A program made the position numbers and the translations under genes. From the NCBI GenBank assembly GCA_948146395.1, contig OX411556.1:27203653-27267652 (forward strand): 64,000 nt of DNA, given 5' to 3'. Each line of letters starts with the position of its first letter. Within the stretch, counting starts at the first letter, position 1. Below are positions 12,901 to 37,970 of the stretch, in pieces. Source of the stretch: Fragum whitleyi (taxonomy: Eukaryota > Mollusca > Bivalvia > Cardiida > Cardiidae). Under the pieces are notes generated by a model, which had not been told where the DNA came from, searched no databases, and saw only the letters and a program-made list of their open reading frames with translations.

Positions 12901-15388
12901 CACCACATTCTTTCCTAGCCTCCAGCCGCTATCTCACATAGGTCTACGGTTATCAACCCATTGGTGAGAGACAAATAGTCGGAAAGAATGAGTGCCGCCG
13001 ACGGGGATCGAACTTAAACCTAATTACAATCAGTTATCAATCTACTGCAATCTTCTGCACGTAATTTGCTTTACTTTCAACCCTTTATATATAGACAAAA
13101 CTTATTTTCTAATCTTTTAGAGACCAGCCCCAGGTTGTAAAAAAGATAACCATTGGTCAAATATCGATCGAAAATTATGTTCAACCAACCAGGTATGTTG
13201 CTTCAAATGCATCAATTGAAACAACCACCCTGATTGGCTGAATTAACTTTCCGGTTAAAAACTAATCAATGGTTATCTTTTATACAATCGGGTCCTGGAG
13301 TATTTCATCATTTTTCAATATCAGAAGAGTCATACAACAACCAAGAAGGAGACGTTAATCAAACTAAAGAAGAAAAGCCAAGAAGTTACCTTGCCAGTGC
13401 ATTTTCAAGTTGTATAACTCTTCATAAAGGTTGGAAAGTCTACCAAAGTTACGATGTAGCGTTCGCAGGCCTTGCACTTGCGTCGTTGTACCTAACAGTA
13501 CTTGGATTTGACGGAATTACTACAGGTACATTGGAGTTATATAACCTATGAATCATCATGCGAGAAAAGCCCCAATCTGTAAAAATAAAAAAAAAAAAAC
13601 CTTTCTAATCAGACAATGTGCAGTAAGGTTCAGATTGACACAGGTCAAAACTTTTTGAAAGAATCTAGAATCCCATTCTATTTTTTCGTTTATTTTTTTT
13701 TCAAAGTTGATAGATTGTTGCTGTATGAACTTGTTGCGTAAATATTTCAGTTTACAACATTGTGTAAATGACAAGGGGATGATTATGGAATGATGTCAGA
13801 AGAAAATGAAATGTTTCAGAGGGGCATGTATTGAATAAAGTAATAGGGGTAATACTTTATTGCAAATTTCGCCCATTTGGAGGAAATAAGCGATATTCTA
13901 TTACCTCCATTTAGAAGAATCTACGCATCTTTCTGTTTGTATGTTTTCTACGATCAGGCAATCTTCACAAGCCTTTTAAACGTGGAATGATTTGGTCGAT
14001 TGGAATGAAATATCGACCCTAGTTTTTCACGATTTCAAAGCATTGTTCAACGTATTCGATGCGTTTTGAGTCATTGGCGTGTCTTAAATGTTTTAAACGA
14101 GCGAGTATTGAAGAATATTGGTGCTCGAGATTAGAGTCAGTTTCACAATGATACTTATTATGCAATTTATTTAATATTCATTACTTCTTTTCTACCTATT
14201 CATAATATAAACATATTCATGATTTTAAGAAATAGTGTTTTAAATAAATATTGACTGAATTTAATTGTTTGTCTGAAACATGTATTCTTTAATTTTACAG
14301 GGTTCGCGATTACACATGGGTTGAGTGAAGGACTTGTCGGTGGTTTGCTGGCGGCTGCAGCATCCTCAGGAATCATCGGAACATTTCTTTATCCCTATAT
14401 TCGTAGAAAAGTAGGCCTGCAGCGTACTGGATTATACGCACTGGCAGCGGAAATCTCTAGTCTAACTCTGTGTGTCATTTCAATTTGGTGTCCCGGAAGT
14501 CCGTTCGATCCAATGTATTACTTCCGGTCACGTGATGAGCACCAATTGTCACGTGATCAAGCAATATCAGGAAATTACAGTATTATTCACAGACATTTCT
14601 CCGACATTACAACTATAGGATCTTTATCAACGACTACCGAAGTTCCAGAGGTTAAATCGTATATATCTATATCACTGCTAATGACTGGGATTATAGGGGC
14701 ACGAATTGGTGAGTACCTCTCTACAATTAGTTACATCGTGAAATTGGCATTCACCTCAATCAAAAACATTCTAAATCGCTCACTCAGAGCTCCATTCTCT
14801 CATCCCAAACACTCACTCATACCATTCCAAAACGCTCAAACCCATTGAAAAATATAGAATCAACAACGTCATTCAAAATAAAATTTGATAAAGAAAGATC
14901 GCAATTTCTCTGACAAAATTCAAATTCTTTGCGTCTCATAGGTATTACGGAAATAGGAATCTATGTATAGAACTCGCATGCATATTTTTTAAAGGGAGGT
15001 AATCAATATCGCTAATTTTGTTCATCATGAAGAAAATTTGCGATATAGTATTACCTCCCATTATATTCACTCAAAACTCGATCCACACACTCAATCAAAT
15101 TGTATTCCTAAATCATTCCAAAATCATGCACCTTGTCAATTTTCACGATTTTGTTAACTGCACCTTAGTTGAAACCTAATGGTTTCGGAACACCTGAGGT
15201 CCTTTCAGTCCACCCCCTACTTATAAAATTTTGAAACCGTCTCGATGTCGGAAAGCTTTGGAAAGCATCGTTCTGTCTTGATTTAACCAAAGGAATTCGT
15301 CCTAAACGCAAGTGTTGTTGCTGTGCTGAAATGCCGTGAGTGCCCCCTCCCCTATAAAAGAAATCACGAAAAGAAAAATAAATAGTAC

Positions 15389-15424
<36 letters not shown>

Positions 15425-16916
15425 CAACAACACAAACTCATGCCGATTTCAACATTTTCACCAGAAATAGACATCGTTAAATTGGTTACACAAAAATCAC
15501 AAAAATCTTTTCAACTTATTAAATGATTTGAAGTACGCAGAAGATTTATTGACACCTGCGACTTCTGAATTCTAAATAAATGTTTCAACTGATATGATTT
15601 GAAGCGCGCAGGCGATTAATTGACATCCGCGACATTTCGAACGTGTTCGTAAGTGTTTCAGCAATATGGAGTATTTTAACCCTTATCATTCTATATCAAA
15701 ATTAAATCAATTGCCATCTTCGTCCTTTTTACAACTCTGGATAAATTAGTACCATAATTAATCAGCAGAAAGCTGGCATTGTAGGTCAAGATCAAACTGA
15801 TCAAAGACTTAACATTCTGACAAAGCTTTGGGCAGTTTTAGAATACCAGAGCTTCGTTCGTTTATTCATACCAATGAATTAGATTTACCTACTGTCTACT
15901 TGATACAATTCGCTGATTCTGTCGTAGTTGACTCTCATCTGTCGTCGCCGCAACTGGTTGTGCGGTTTGATACCTATCCATAGATATAATTATTTTTTTT
16001 AAATATTTACGCTGATTTCAACAATATTTCAGACATATCGTGGCGACCGCAGCACATAATGTATTCCTGGTATTTCTCACAAGAGTAATAACATTATATC
16101 AATTCTTAGCCTTAGCTACTATCCCTCAGAGGTCTAGGATTCATCAACCTATTACTGGTAGACAAAAAGTCGGAGGTCGAACTTCGGACCATTAGATTGG
16201 CGGTCCGACGCGCTACCATCTGTGCTTTAATAGTGGTCTCTTCGATAAGTAACAAACTCCCCATCTCATTAAGCAAAAAAGACCATCTTGGAACTCCGTA
16301 TAACATATATTTTAAAAAAAAGTTCCAATCGACGAGAGATAAAGGTTCATTATGCTAGTTATATCGTGAAGTTCCTAACTGATTATCGCAAGCGTCCAAA
16401 GCAAGCACACCGTTCAGGATAGAAAAACAGTAAAGCGCTTCAACTTACATTCTCCTGAACGCAAAGCAGGTTTCACACTTTACGCACTACTTATATGGTC
16501 GCTTTCGTCCGACGGGTCACAGCTTATTTTATTTTACGATTTTTTGATTGGCTGAAATGCGTGTATTTCTTCATTCATGAATTTATGTATGTCTTTCTGT
16601 TTCATTTCCAGGTTTATATATGTCCGATCTCACCATTACACAGCTATTTTTAGAAACTGTACACGTTTCCCAGAGAGGAATTGTAAGCGGCGTGCAGAAT
16701 GCGTTGAACCAATTAATGGATATGTTCAAGTTTGCGTTAGTGATATTACTTCCGGTTCCGGCAGTGTTTGGATACCTAGTGATCATATCGTTCTGCTTTA
16801 TATGTCTTGGTTGGATATTATTTGCAGTGTATGTTAAAAAGGCCAGGGGATATATCTTTCCTTGGAATGAACCTAAGGATCAGGTTGCTGAAAATGCAAA
16901 TTTGGCGAAAGGTTGA
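929..16916 (+). CDS. SLC40A1: Ferroportin / solute carrier 40 iron exporter, partial at 5' end
   Basis: A multi-pass MFS-type membrane protein whose vertebrate relatives export Fe2+. Coding exons: 929-1002, 4555-4714, 8247-8492, 9068-9275, 12164-12218, 13325-13525, 14301-14708, 16612-16916, with TGA at 16914. Recognisable stretches in order are KLLVYLNHFITGW, FLVEITPESLTFTASYGL, GAVLIFGPVVGDWVD, IERDWIVEICEKDRDML, ATMRRISLFTMVLAPLATGQ, FAGLALASLYLTVLGFD, GLVGGLLAAAASSGIIG, RTGLYALAAE and GIVSGVQNALNQLMDMF. Splice sites are GT-AG and phases agree except between 9275 (two bases left over) and 12164 (phase 0 needed). A short unfound exon in that intron or donor AAA|GTGGTA at 9238 would fix it. 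The initiator exon is missing. Residues matching human D39, Y64 and D181 are kept, but those matching H43, C326 and H507 read W, G and W. Family assignment is firm; transport activity is not. Confidence 0.93.
1003..2472. other. Ferroportin intron, no feature recognised
   Basis: AT-rich intron sequence between the 929-1002 exon and the MITE at 2473. I see no coding similarity, no RNA gene and no clear inverted repeat. The short open frames here look random. Confidence 0.6.
2473..2911 (-). mobile_element. GGGAGGTAAT-hairpin MITE, copy 2
   Basis: Reverse orientation: near TACATTTAGTTGCATCGGG it reads into GACATTCATCTCAATCAAAA and ends TTTCGATGTTGTAAACTGTA. The central palindrome AAAGGGAGGTAATC ... 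GATTACTTCCC with AATTTTGTTCA/TGAACAAAATT arms is at about 2745-2815. Intronic in the ferroportin gene. Confidence 0.8.
2955..3330. repeat. Minisatellite, unit about 47 bp
   Basis: Seven to eight imperfect direct copies of a unit containing ATACGTTGTTCAACCTACAG, TCTCACCCACATAGATT and ATTGAATAA. Units differ by a few substitutions each, so the array is not freshly expanded. Located in the ferroportin intron. Confidence 0.85.
4197..4240. repeat. (CAAA)n microsatellite
   Basis: Interrupted run of CAAA/CAAACAAA units in the intron upstream of the 4555 exon. Confidence 0.9.
4321..4366. repeat. Small GGCGAC hairpin repeat
   Basis: GGCGACGTCTAAAGCTTGAA ... AAGCTATGGGTTTAGGTCGCC forms an imperfect stem. 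Related 'ctacagctt / aagctgtag' hairpins bounded by GGCGAC / GTCGCC-like ends occur near 12593-12645 and 47312-47385, so this is a low-copy fold-back family. Confidence 0.45.
4728..5149 (+). mobile_element. GGGAGGTAAT-hairpin MITE, copy 3, beside a 5' splice site
   Basis: Starts TACAGTTGAGAACATCTTGA and ends GGATGTGATTAACTGTA. The left end is 13 bases downstream of the ferroportin donor at 4715. The central part is partly eroded but keeps a TTTACCTCCCTTAA arm near 4880. Confidence 0.8.
5606..6298 (+). repeat. Left LTR
   Basis: 693 bp beginning ATTGTGCCACTAGTTAAGGG and ending CCCCTTCGTAATA. A TATA-like TATAAATA at 5895-5902 and an ATTAAA polyadenylation-like hexamer near 6152 fit a U3-R-U5 order. 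Confidence 0.9.
6302..6319 (+). other. Possible primer-binding site
   Basis: Begins TGGTGGAGAATCCGGG three bases after the left LTR. Its reverse complement ends in CCA, as the 3' end of a tRNA would. I could not assign a tRNA, so this rests on position and the TGG start. Confidence 0.5.
6404..7006 (+). CDS. Gag-like zinc-knuckle / coiled-coil protein of the LTR element
   Basis: A 200-residue frame from ATG at 6404 (context AAGATGG). Residues 9-22 (CYKCGNLFQEFHVC) form a Cys-rich finger. Residues 29-42 (CYSCKRYGHYASMC) are a standard CX2CX4HX4C zinc knuckle, linked by CPAQGRK as in nucleocapsid regions of Ty3/Gypsy-like Gag proteins. From about residue 60 to 185 the sequence is rich in L, K, E, S and N with heptad-like spacing (SLTESVKKSNS, LKHENNVLSDKLKDLCSEKE) and should form a coiled coil. 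Placing knuckles first and coiled coil after is unlike the usual Gag order, where the nucleocapsid comes last. No capsid domain is visible. Probable role is nucleic-acid binding and self-association for the element; function is inferred. Confidence 0.7.
   Translation: MDLNGFRCCYKCGNLFQEFHVCPAQGRKCYSCKRYGHYASMCRSSNHKAQTDTKICIASAVLEQRIKQLSSKLSCVEGKLDNLSSKSINEIKNELTSTNEHLKLKNETLESKVNSLTESVKKSNSTIKRFQVENDTLKHENNVLSDKLKDLCSEKESLELASVNAEKTVNSLNDQLTTLYEYLVRVDDGRQQLFMTVCEA
7058..7291 (+). CDS. Second zinc-knuckle frame of the LTR element
   Basis: This open stretch follows the stop at 7004-7006 after about 50 bases, which contain further stops. It has no ATG at its start. It contains CRRCGLTSHAGRSKC and CRLCEKDNHLILTC, two more CCHC-type knuckles (CX2CX4HX5C and CX2CX4HX4C). 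It may be the remnant of a C-terminal knuckle pair once joined to the 6404 frame, or be expressed by readthrough. It ends just before the right LTR. Confidence 0.5.
   Translation: MCRRCGLTSHAGRSKCLANNHKCRLCEKDNHLILTCGAENPFQRFYPEICRKTTNILEKPGDKTGLISDYRYIVRTI
7336..8026 (+). repeat. Right LTR
   Basis: 691 bp, same ends as the left copy. Differences cluster at 'taacatgtttttattaagg' near 7572 and in the last 60 bases. The TATA-like TATAAATA is kept at 7625-7632. Confidence 0.9.
8111..8143. repeat. Short TGCA hairpin
   Basis: GTCAGCCTGCACAGATATTG followed by CAGACTGAC. The same arms (CTGCAC...GTGCAGTCTGAT) recur at 52591-52631 and 59824-59867, so it is a dispersed small fold-back. Confidence 0.5.
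8885..9047 (+). pseudogene. Decayed duplicate of the ferroportin 9068-9275 exon
   Basis: After an acceptor-like TTTCCAG, CACTGAGCG ... ATGCGTCGCACCAGATTATT parallels the true exon's CACTCAGCG ... ATGCGTCGTATCAGTTTATT. Later 'ttggcaacatg' matches 'ttggctacggg', and 'cggaacttcatgatag' matches 'gtggaacttcataacg'. A seven-base net insertion before the ATG and a one-base deletion after TTATTTCA break the frame, so it cannot substitute for the real exon. It lies directly upstream of the functional copy, as expected for a tandem exon duplication. Confidence 0.8.
9299..10188. mobile_element. TIR element of about 890 bp, non-coding
   Basis: The left end 9299-9352 (ATTACTTCTCATTGAACCAT ... CAGTTCCAAAAGAAAGTGTG) is matched in inverted orientation by 10130-10188 (TGCACACTTTCTTTTGGAAC ... 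ATGGATCAATGAGAAG). TA dinucleotides adjoin the inner ACTCAGTTCC / ACTTAGTTCC motif. The interior has no open frame resembling a transposase, so it is a non-autonomous DNA transposon, superfamily unassigned. It lies in the ferroportin intron. Confidence 0.75.
10720..10925. repeat. Dispersed repeat with CTGCGCA hairpin
   Basis: Homologous to 55885-56095. Shared landmarks are 'agattggttc', 'aggtagattgat', 'tctgcgca...cgcgcagt.tgacaagg', 'gtcga' and a GTGACGG.TCACAT end. Short related ends also occur near 8850 and 16485. Non-coding. Confidence 0.65.
11275..11627 (-). mobile_element. GGGAGGTAAT-hairpin MITE, copy 5, interrupted
   Basis: Starts TACAGTTAGTAACATCGTGA and follows the family to about 11357, where a SINE begins. 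Family sequence ('attcattcaaaacaatcact', 'aacgctccgaaatcgt') resumes at about 11572 and is then cut off by the next MITE at 11628. Confidence 0.75.
11361..11571 (+). mobile_element. tRNA-derived SINE inserted in a MITE
   Basis: The head folds as a tRNA: acceptor-like CAGCC / GGCTG, A-box TAGCTCTGTTGGTAGAGC and B-box GGGTTCGATTCC (11416-11427). The body holds CGGATGAGACGTTAAACCGA, resembling the conserved central segment I associate with several metazoan SINE families (from memory, unchecked). 'ccattcaa' occurs just before the head and again after the tail and may be the target duplication. It differs from the SINE type at 37669. Confidence 0.8.
11628..12062 (-). mobile_element. GGGAGGTAAT-hairpin MITE, copy 6
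   Basis: Starts TACAGTCATTAACATCGTGA and ends CAATATCATAATCTTAACTGTA. The central region near 11895-11960 keeps AGGTAGGTAATCCAATATC and an opposed ATATTGGATTATCCCTC arm. Confidence 0.8.
12337..12577. mobile_element. 230-bp fold-back element, copy A
   Basis: Ends TTGAGCCTATGCGTGACATT and, inverted, AAATCTCATGCACAGCCTCAA. Inner arms contain 'tttccaacatttgaaatg' and its inverse, plus TGCACAGGCTGGTCAGAGTC. Matching copies are at 24937-25172 and 25690-25933. It begins about 120 bases after the 12164-12218 exon. Confidence 0.7.
12791..13015 (-). mobile_element. tRNA-derived SINE, head truncated
   Basis: A (TTGA)-rich tail and the body 'acgccgctttcaacattatt' ... 'ccattggtgagagacaaat' match 37669-37952. 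It stops within the head at GCCGCCGACGGGGATCGAAC, so the A-box end is absent. Confidence 0.75.
13747..14160 (+). mobile_element. Diverged GGGAGGTAAT-hairpin MITE, copy 7
   Basis: TTTACAACATTGTGTAAATG then ACAAGGGGATGATTATGGAA at the left, and CAGTTTCACAATGATACTTA at the right. The hairpin belongs to the second central type (TTTCGCCCATTTGG..GAAATAAGCG). More diverged than neighbouring copies. Confidence 0.65.
14722..15162 (-). mobile_element. GGGAGGTAAT-hairpin MITE, copy 8, beside a 5' splice site
   Basis: Starts TACAATTAGTTACATCGTGA, 13 bases after the ferroportin donor at 14709, and ends CACGATTTTGTTAACTG. The central palindrome AAAGGGAGGTAATC ... TATTACCTCCC is at about 14992-15060. Confidence 0.85.
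15394..15421. repeat. (CA)n microsatellite
   Basis: Uninterrupted CA repeat of about 14 units in the last ferroportin intron. Confidence 0.95.
16000..16236 (-). mobile_element. Diverged tRNA-derived SINE
   Basis: 'cgctgatttcaacaatattt', 'ctatccctcagaggtctagg', 'gtagacaaaaagtcgga' and 'ggtccgacgcgctaccat' follow the order of 37669-37952, including the tRNA-like D-arm side. The B-box region is eroded. Confidence 0.65.
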
Positions 16917-17494
16917 AAATAGTTTTAAGACTTCAATTCATTTTAGAGATTCCATAAAATTATGATTAATATTCGAGATATTACCCTTTTTAAAGGCGTG
17001 TTTGTCTCTAATCATTGTAATGCTCGTAGGCGTAACTAAGTTTTGAAATTCATACTCAAACAGAAAGGGACTTTCAAATATTGTTTATGATAAAGGCGAT
17101 GAGTGGACTGTTGCAAAAGCTGAATGCTTTCCGCCCGCTCCACTTTTTATGATTTGGGCATTAGTAAATAAACAAATAATCGTAACTACAGCTTAAAAGG
17201 CCGTAGTAACGATGTTTTAATCATTCTTTAGCGTTTTTCTTATCTTATAAGACTTTCAGTATTAAGTCTTACAATGTCTATTTAGAAAGAGGATTTATTT
17301 GTAAAACGCACGTGCGTAACATGCTTACATTTGTAATGTAGTTACGCCCGTGATTCTCTCGATGCACTTACATTTTTTAGATATTCATTTGATGTTATAA
17401 AGTTCTATTTTATAATTGAAATGCCTAACACTAATAAATGAAAAAACAAGACTGTCCTGAAGACCCATATGATTATTAAGAATGATTTTTATAT
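16917..17494. other. Ferroportin 3' flank
   Basis: Downstream of the TGA at 16914-16916. It presumably includes the 3' UTR, but I cannot fix a polyadenylation site. The only recognisable item is a dispersed repeat at about 17085-17240. Confidence 0.5.
17085..17240. repeat. Dispersed repeat with CTACAGCTT hairpin
   Basis: Homologous to 40317-40480: 'gataaaggcgat', 'tggactgt', 'ccgctcc', 'gatttg', then CGTAACTACAGCTT ... GTAGTAACGATG. The stem at 40409-40450 is better preserved. Confidence 0.6.
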
Positions 17495-17932
17495 CGAGGT
17501 TAGTGGCAATTTCACGATGTTACAATTTGTATATAAACTTTTGCTTAGTACAAGTGAAGGCGACATGACATTATCACTCTCCTCGATCAAATCCATTCTA
17601 AATTGCTCGCTATGAGCTTTAGTAAAACATGAAGGACACTCACTGAACGCCCTGAAACCGTGCAAAACATTCAAAACGATCTCATTAATCGATTAGTTCA
17701 TAGGCTGGTACGGATTTGTAAGCACCTGATTGGTTCACGAACCCACACAAACGTATCTAAAGAAGAATGGTCAGATTTAAATCAAAGGATGTCATAGAAT
17801 ATTGAAAGTTTCGAACGGAAAAATCGATATCATTATATCTTTGCTAAATCATTTTAAATTCGCTCATTCTTATTCAGTTACATTCCTTAAAAAATCATTC
17901 TCCTTATCACTTTAACGATGACATTAAGTTTA
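17495..17932 (-). mobile_element. GGGAGGTAAT-hairpin MITE end plus diverged copy 9
   Basis: 17499-17530 is an isolated terminal segment (GGCAATTTCACGATGTTACA). A second copy begins near 17553 (ACAAGTGAAGGCGACATGAC, then ATTCTAAATTGCTCGCT) and ends near TTAACGATGACATTAAG. The central hairpin is mostly lost. Confidence 0.55.
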
Positions 17933-18109
17933 TTTTCTCCAAGCTCATATTTTTTACGAAAAAATAAATATATAAAACTGTCACTTGTTTAACCAGAAGT
18001 TACTTACATACACTACTAAATGGAATACTACTTTTCTAATTCTAATTTTGTCATTAAATAACCGTAAATGTGTTCATTAAAATATATTGTTCATTATTAA
18101 ACTTGATTT

Positions 18110-18560
18110 GTTTAGCCTACCTGAGCACAAAGTGCTCAGGATTCGCTTTTGTGATTATGTAATGGCCGCCACGTGTGTCGTGTCGCGTGTGTCATCATCA
18201 TTTACCCTGTAGATACTCTAGAGGCAAATTGAGGTAAAAATGAGGTCATAGGTCAGATATTAGAAAAAAATCCCCTAGACTATCTAGAGGCCATATATTT
18301 GGCTCGATCTACCTGAAAATAAGCCAGAATGATTGTCTTGATCCAATTTCTGTCATAATGGAAATTGGTCAATTTGGATAATAAATGAAGTCAAATATAA
18401 GAACAGCCTTGTAGACACTTTAGAGGCCATAGCTTATGCTTAATCAACCTTTAAGCTCGTCAGAATGACTGACTTGGTGAAATCTCGAGAAAAAAAAATT
18501 ATGTTGATTCCCAAATTTCCGTTTAAAGTGGACTGCCTTAATATCAGGTTGGAAGTTTTT
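18110..18560. repeat. Probable dispersed repeat starting with a CCTGAGCAC palindrome
   Basis: CCTGAGCACAAAGTGCTCAGG at 18120-18140 is a palindrome. It is followed by a segment with repeated 'ctagaggccata' motifs at about 18270-18440. This looks like one of the long non-coding repeats common in molluscan genomes (recollection, not searched). No frame is open. Confidence 0.4.
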
Positions 18561-19089
18561 GCAAAAGAATTAGGATGTCGAATCACTTTCAATAGTATAT
18601 ATCAATTGTCTTAATATGAATATATTTTACGATTGTAAAACCTTGAATAATACTTTCACTGTCGTACATTTCCTTCAACAACTAGAACGTTTCTCCCCTG
18701 GTCAACTGGTTTCAATATGATATGGACCAGTTATTTTCCCTTTTTTCATATATGCTCTATTGTGACGAGTCATAATTTTCGCCAAGACATGTTGACAGGT
18801 TACATAAGATGTAGACCACATTCAATATTGTATACTGTTTGAAAAATTGTTATTGCATTTGATGAACCGCATGCTCGTGAAAGGGATGAGAAATTCTCTC
18901 ACACGCCAGCGACCATTACAAAATAAGGGGAGTTAATGCAATATGAATGGCTGAGAATGTCTCTGATTTTTTATAAACCGGTTGAACACAAAATCAGACA
19001 GAGTCTGTATATGACAATCTTTACGAAATAAACCCTCATGCCTGCTCCATTTTACGGGTTTTTTCGGATGGAATGTACTATATAGCCGC

Positions 19090-19550
19090 TATCTAATACT
19101 TAAAAACAGCGCTTCGATCAGTTCATTCTAAAGACTCGTTTCAAAAACTCAAAAACGATCCGAAAGCGTTGAAACGCGCTTCACAGCCGTTCAATATAAT
19201 CGACAATAAATCAAAACGCACATTTAATTGTTTGATTTTATTTACTAAGTCGTTTAGTGAGCGTCTGATTTGTACAAGAATGTACAAAATCAATTAAATA
19301 CGTATATTTTACTAATGGGGGAGGGGGGGTGATGAATTATCTTTATTTTTTCCATTTGGGCGAAATTATCGATTTCGTTTTTCCTCCCTTGTAATTCATT
19401 GAAAACTCACTCAACATGATCACTCAATATCATTCCGAAATCGTTCCATAATCTATCACCGTGTTAGTTAGGGTAGGGTTTTTGTATGGTTTGAGATAGT
19501 GTTTGGAATGAATTTATTGAGCGCTGAGTGAACGATTTTGAATGAGAGAT
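19090..19550 (-). mobile_element. Decayed GGGAGGTAAT-hairpin MITE, copy 10, with adjoining fragment
   Basis: 'cttcgatcagttcattctaa', a GGGGGAGGGGG tract, 'tttgggcgaaattatcg' and 'aactcactcaacatgatcac' follow the reverse family order to about 19470. 19480-19545 is a short forward-oriented fragment ('ggtttgagatagtgtttgga', 'gcgctgagtgaacga'). Confidence 0.6.
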
Positions 19551-19683
19551 AATTTCTCGAGGATCTAAACTATAGCTAATCTATTTTTCTAGAGGGTATG
19601 TCTGGAAAAGTATGGAATAACATGAGTGTTAACATTTAAATCAGCGTTGTGGTGATCAATTTATCAAAACTTTATTAAGATAG

Positions 19684-20102
19684 TACAGTTTATAACATCA
19701 TGAAATTGACAAGGAGAATGATTTTGGAATGAGATTGAATGAATGAGATGAGTTGGTTTTGAGTGAAATTAAATGGAGTTAATCCAGTATCCCTAATTTT
19801 GTTCATATTGAACTCCTCCCTTTTATGGAATATGAATTTAAGTTCTATAAATAGCTTCCTATCTCTCTTAAGAACCAATCAGACGCTTATTATTTTAATT
19901 GTATCAGTGATCCCCGATTTTTCTCTAGCTATAAATTTATTGAATGTACATGTATTTGTTAAAATAGTCTTTTTAGTTATCTTGGGGCGTTTTTTTGAAT
20001 GGTTTGAGTGACTGTTTGGAATGAATGAATGGAGCGCAGAGTAAGTGATTTAGATTGGTTGTTATTGAGATGCATGTCAATATCACGATGTAACTAACTG
20101 TA
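19684..20102 (+). mobile_element. GGGAGGTAAT-hairpin MITE, copy 11
   Basis: Starts TACAGTTTATAACATCATGA and ends ATCACGATGTAACTAACTGTA. The hairpin is shortened by deletion around 19795-19820. It abuts the next copy tail to head upstream of the glucanase gene. Confidence 0.85.
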
Positions 20103-20507
20103 TAATCGCGAAATTTACGTTCACCTCTTTTAAAACTATCCTTTATTGACCGCACTTCGCTCCATTCATTCATTCAAAACATTTACCTAATCGCTTTAAA
20201 AACGACCCCAAAGCGTTAAAATTTTGTCCGAGATCGCTCAAAACGATCGACATTTCATTAAAAATGATGGGTTTTAAAGTTTTAAAAAGAATCTGATTGG
20301 TCTGTCAAAAAAATAAGACAAAATTTATTATACTTTATTGATTGATTGTAATACAATACCGCTATTTTCGTCAAATCGGACGAAATAATTGATTTAATAT
20401 TACATCCCTTTAAATAATTCAATACCCCCTCTTTCGAGTCATTCAGTTTCAGTACATTTTTTTTCAAAATTATTGACCTTGTCAATTTTGCTATGTGAAA
20501 AACTGTA
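20101..20507 (-). mobile_element. GGGAGGTAAT-hairpin MITE, copy 12, in the glucanase upstream region
   Basis: Starts TATAATCGCGAAATTTACGT and ends GTCAATTTTGCTATGTGAAA then AACTGTA. Its right end is 80 bases before the ATG at 20587, so it must overlap the 5' UTR or proximal promoter of that gene. Confidence 0.75.
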
Positions 20508-20586
20508 TCACAGACTAAATGATAAGACAATTCAAGGTCAATATATCCTTTTAAGGTCATTGTGGCGTGGCTTTATCTCAAACACC

Positions 20587-37175
<16,589 letters not shown>

Positions 37176-37668
37176 GGGTGAATGTATATCGGGAAACAAA
37201 AAAAAATATTGATTTTTATTCGTTTTACCTTTTCTGTCCTGATTTAAATAGAATTATTTAAGATATGATGAGAGTATTTGTTGAATTCATTGAGGTTTGA
37301 ACCTAAAAATTTAATCACACTTTGAATACGCGTTGCAGTTTCATAAATAATTATGGTTAGTTTTTGTTTCCAACATCTACGAAATTAAAACATATTCTCT
37401 TCATCGCTTATAACTTAGTTTCTTGAAGCAAAAATGTAAAGATTTACCCTCAAATACATGTATTGTTTACGGGACTACTTTCGGCGGAAGCTTGCAAAAA
37501 ACTGCGTAATCAAAATTGCCTTCACTTAGAAATGAAACCAATTTTTAAACCAATCAGAATGCGCGATTCTGGGTGAACTTTACTAGAATTTAATTCTCAA
37601 TCAATGAAATTAACAGCGTAAGTATGTTTTAGATCTTCAATCCAATACTCTAGATTAAACTTAAGTAT
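37176..37668. other. Glucanase 3' flank
   Basis: Presumed 3' UTR and spacer after the stop ending at 37175. No clear polyadenylation signal or other feature stands out. Confidence 0.5.
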
Positions 37669-37952
37669 GATTGATTGATTGATTAAATGGAGTTTAACGC
37701 CGCTTTCAACATTATTTCAGTTATATCGCGGCGGCTGGAGCACCTAACAATGGATCCCTGGTATATCTCTCACCAGTACAACCATCACATTGTTTCCTAG
37801 CCTCCAGCTGCTATCTCACATAGGTCTACGATTATCAACCCATTGGTGAGAGACAAATAGTCGGAAAGAATAAGTGCCGCCGTCGGGGATCGAACCCGGG
37901 ACCTCTAGAATGACAGTCCGACGCGCTACCAACTGCGCTATGACGGCGGCTA
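37669..37952 (-). mobile_element. tRNA-derived SINE, full-length reference copy
   Basis: On the minus strand it runs from a tRNA-like head through a body (TGGTTGTACTGGTGAGAGAT, then ATCCATTGTTAGGTGCTCC) to 'actgaaataatgttgaaagc' and a (CAAT)n-type tail. Copies or pieces occur at 60-840, 12791, 16000, 36791 and 57095. The copies differ in sequence, so the family has been active over some time. Confidence 0.85.
37875..37950 (-). other. tRNA-like head of the SINE (Pol III promoter)
   Basis: Acceptor GCCGCCG pairs with CGGCGGC, D-arm AGCGCAGTTGGTAGCGC is the A-box, and GGGTTCGATCCCC is the B-box. The anticodon loop looks like CTGTCAT (GTC, Asp-like) but its stem is poorly paired. It continues straight into the SINE body, so I do not call it a functional tRNA gene. 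Confidence 0.75.
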
Positions 37953-37970
37953 CTAAAGTATGAACATCAC

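Noticed and set aside
37875..37950. Functional tRNA gene on the minus strand
   Set aside because: Acceptor, A-box and B-box are good, but the anticodon stem is poor and the sequence runs directly into a SINE body with other copies in the window.
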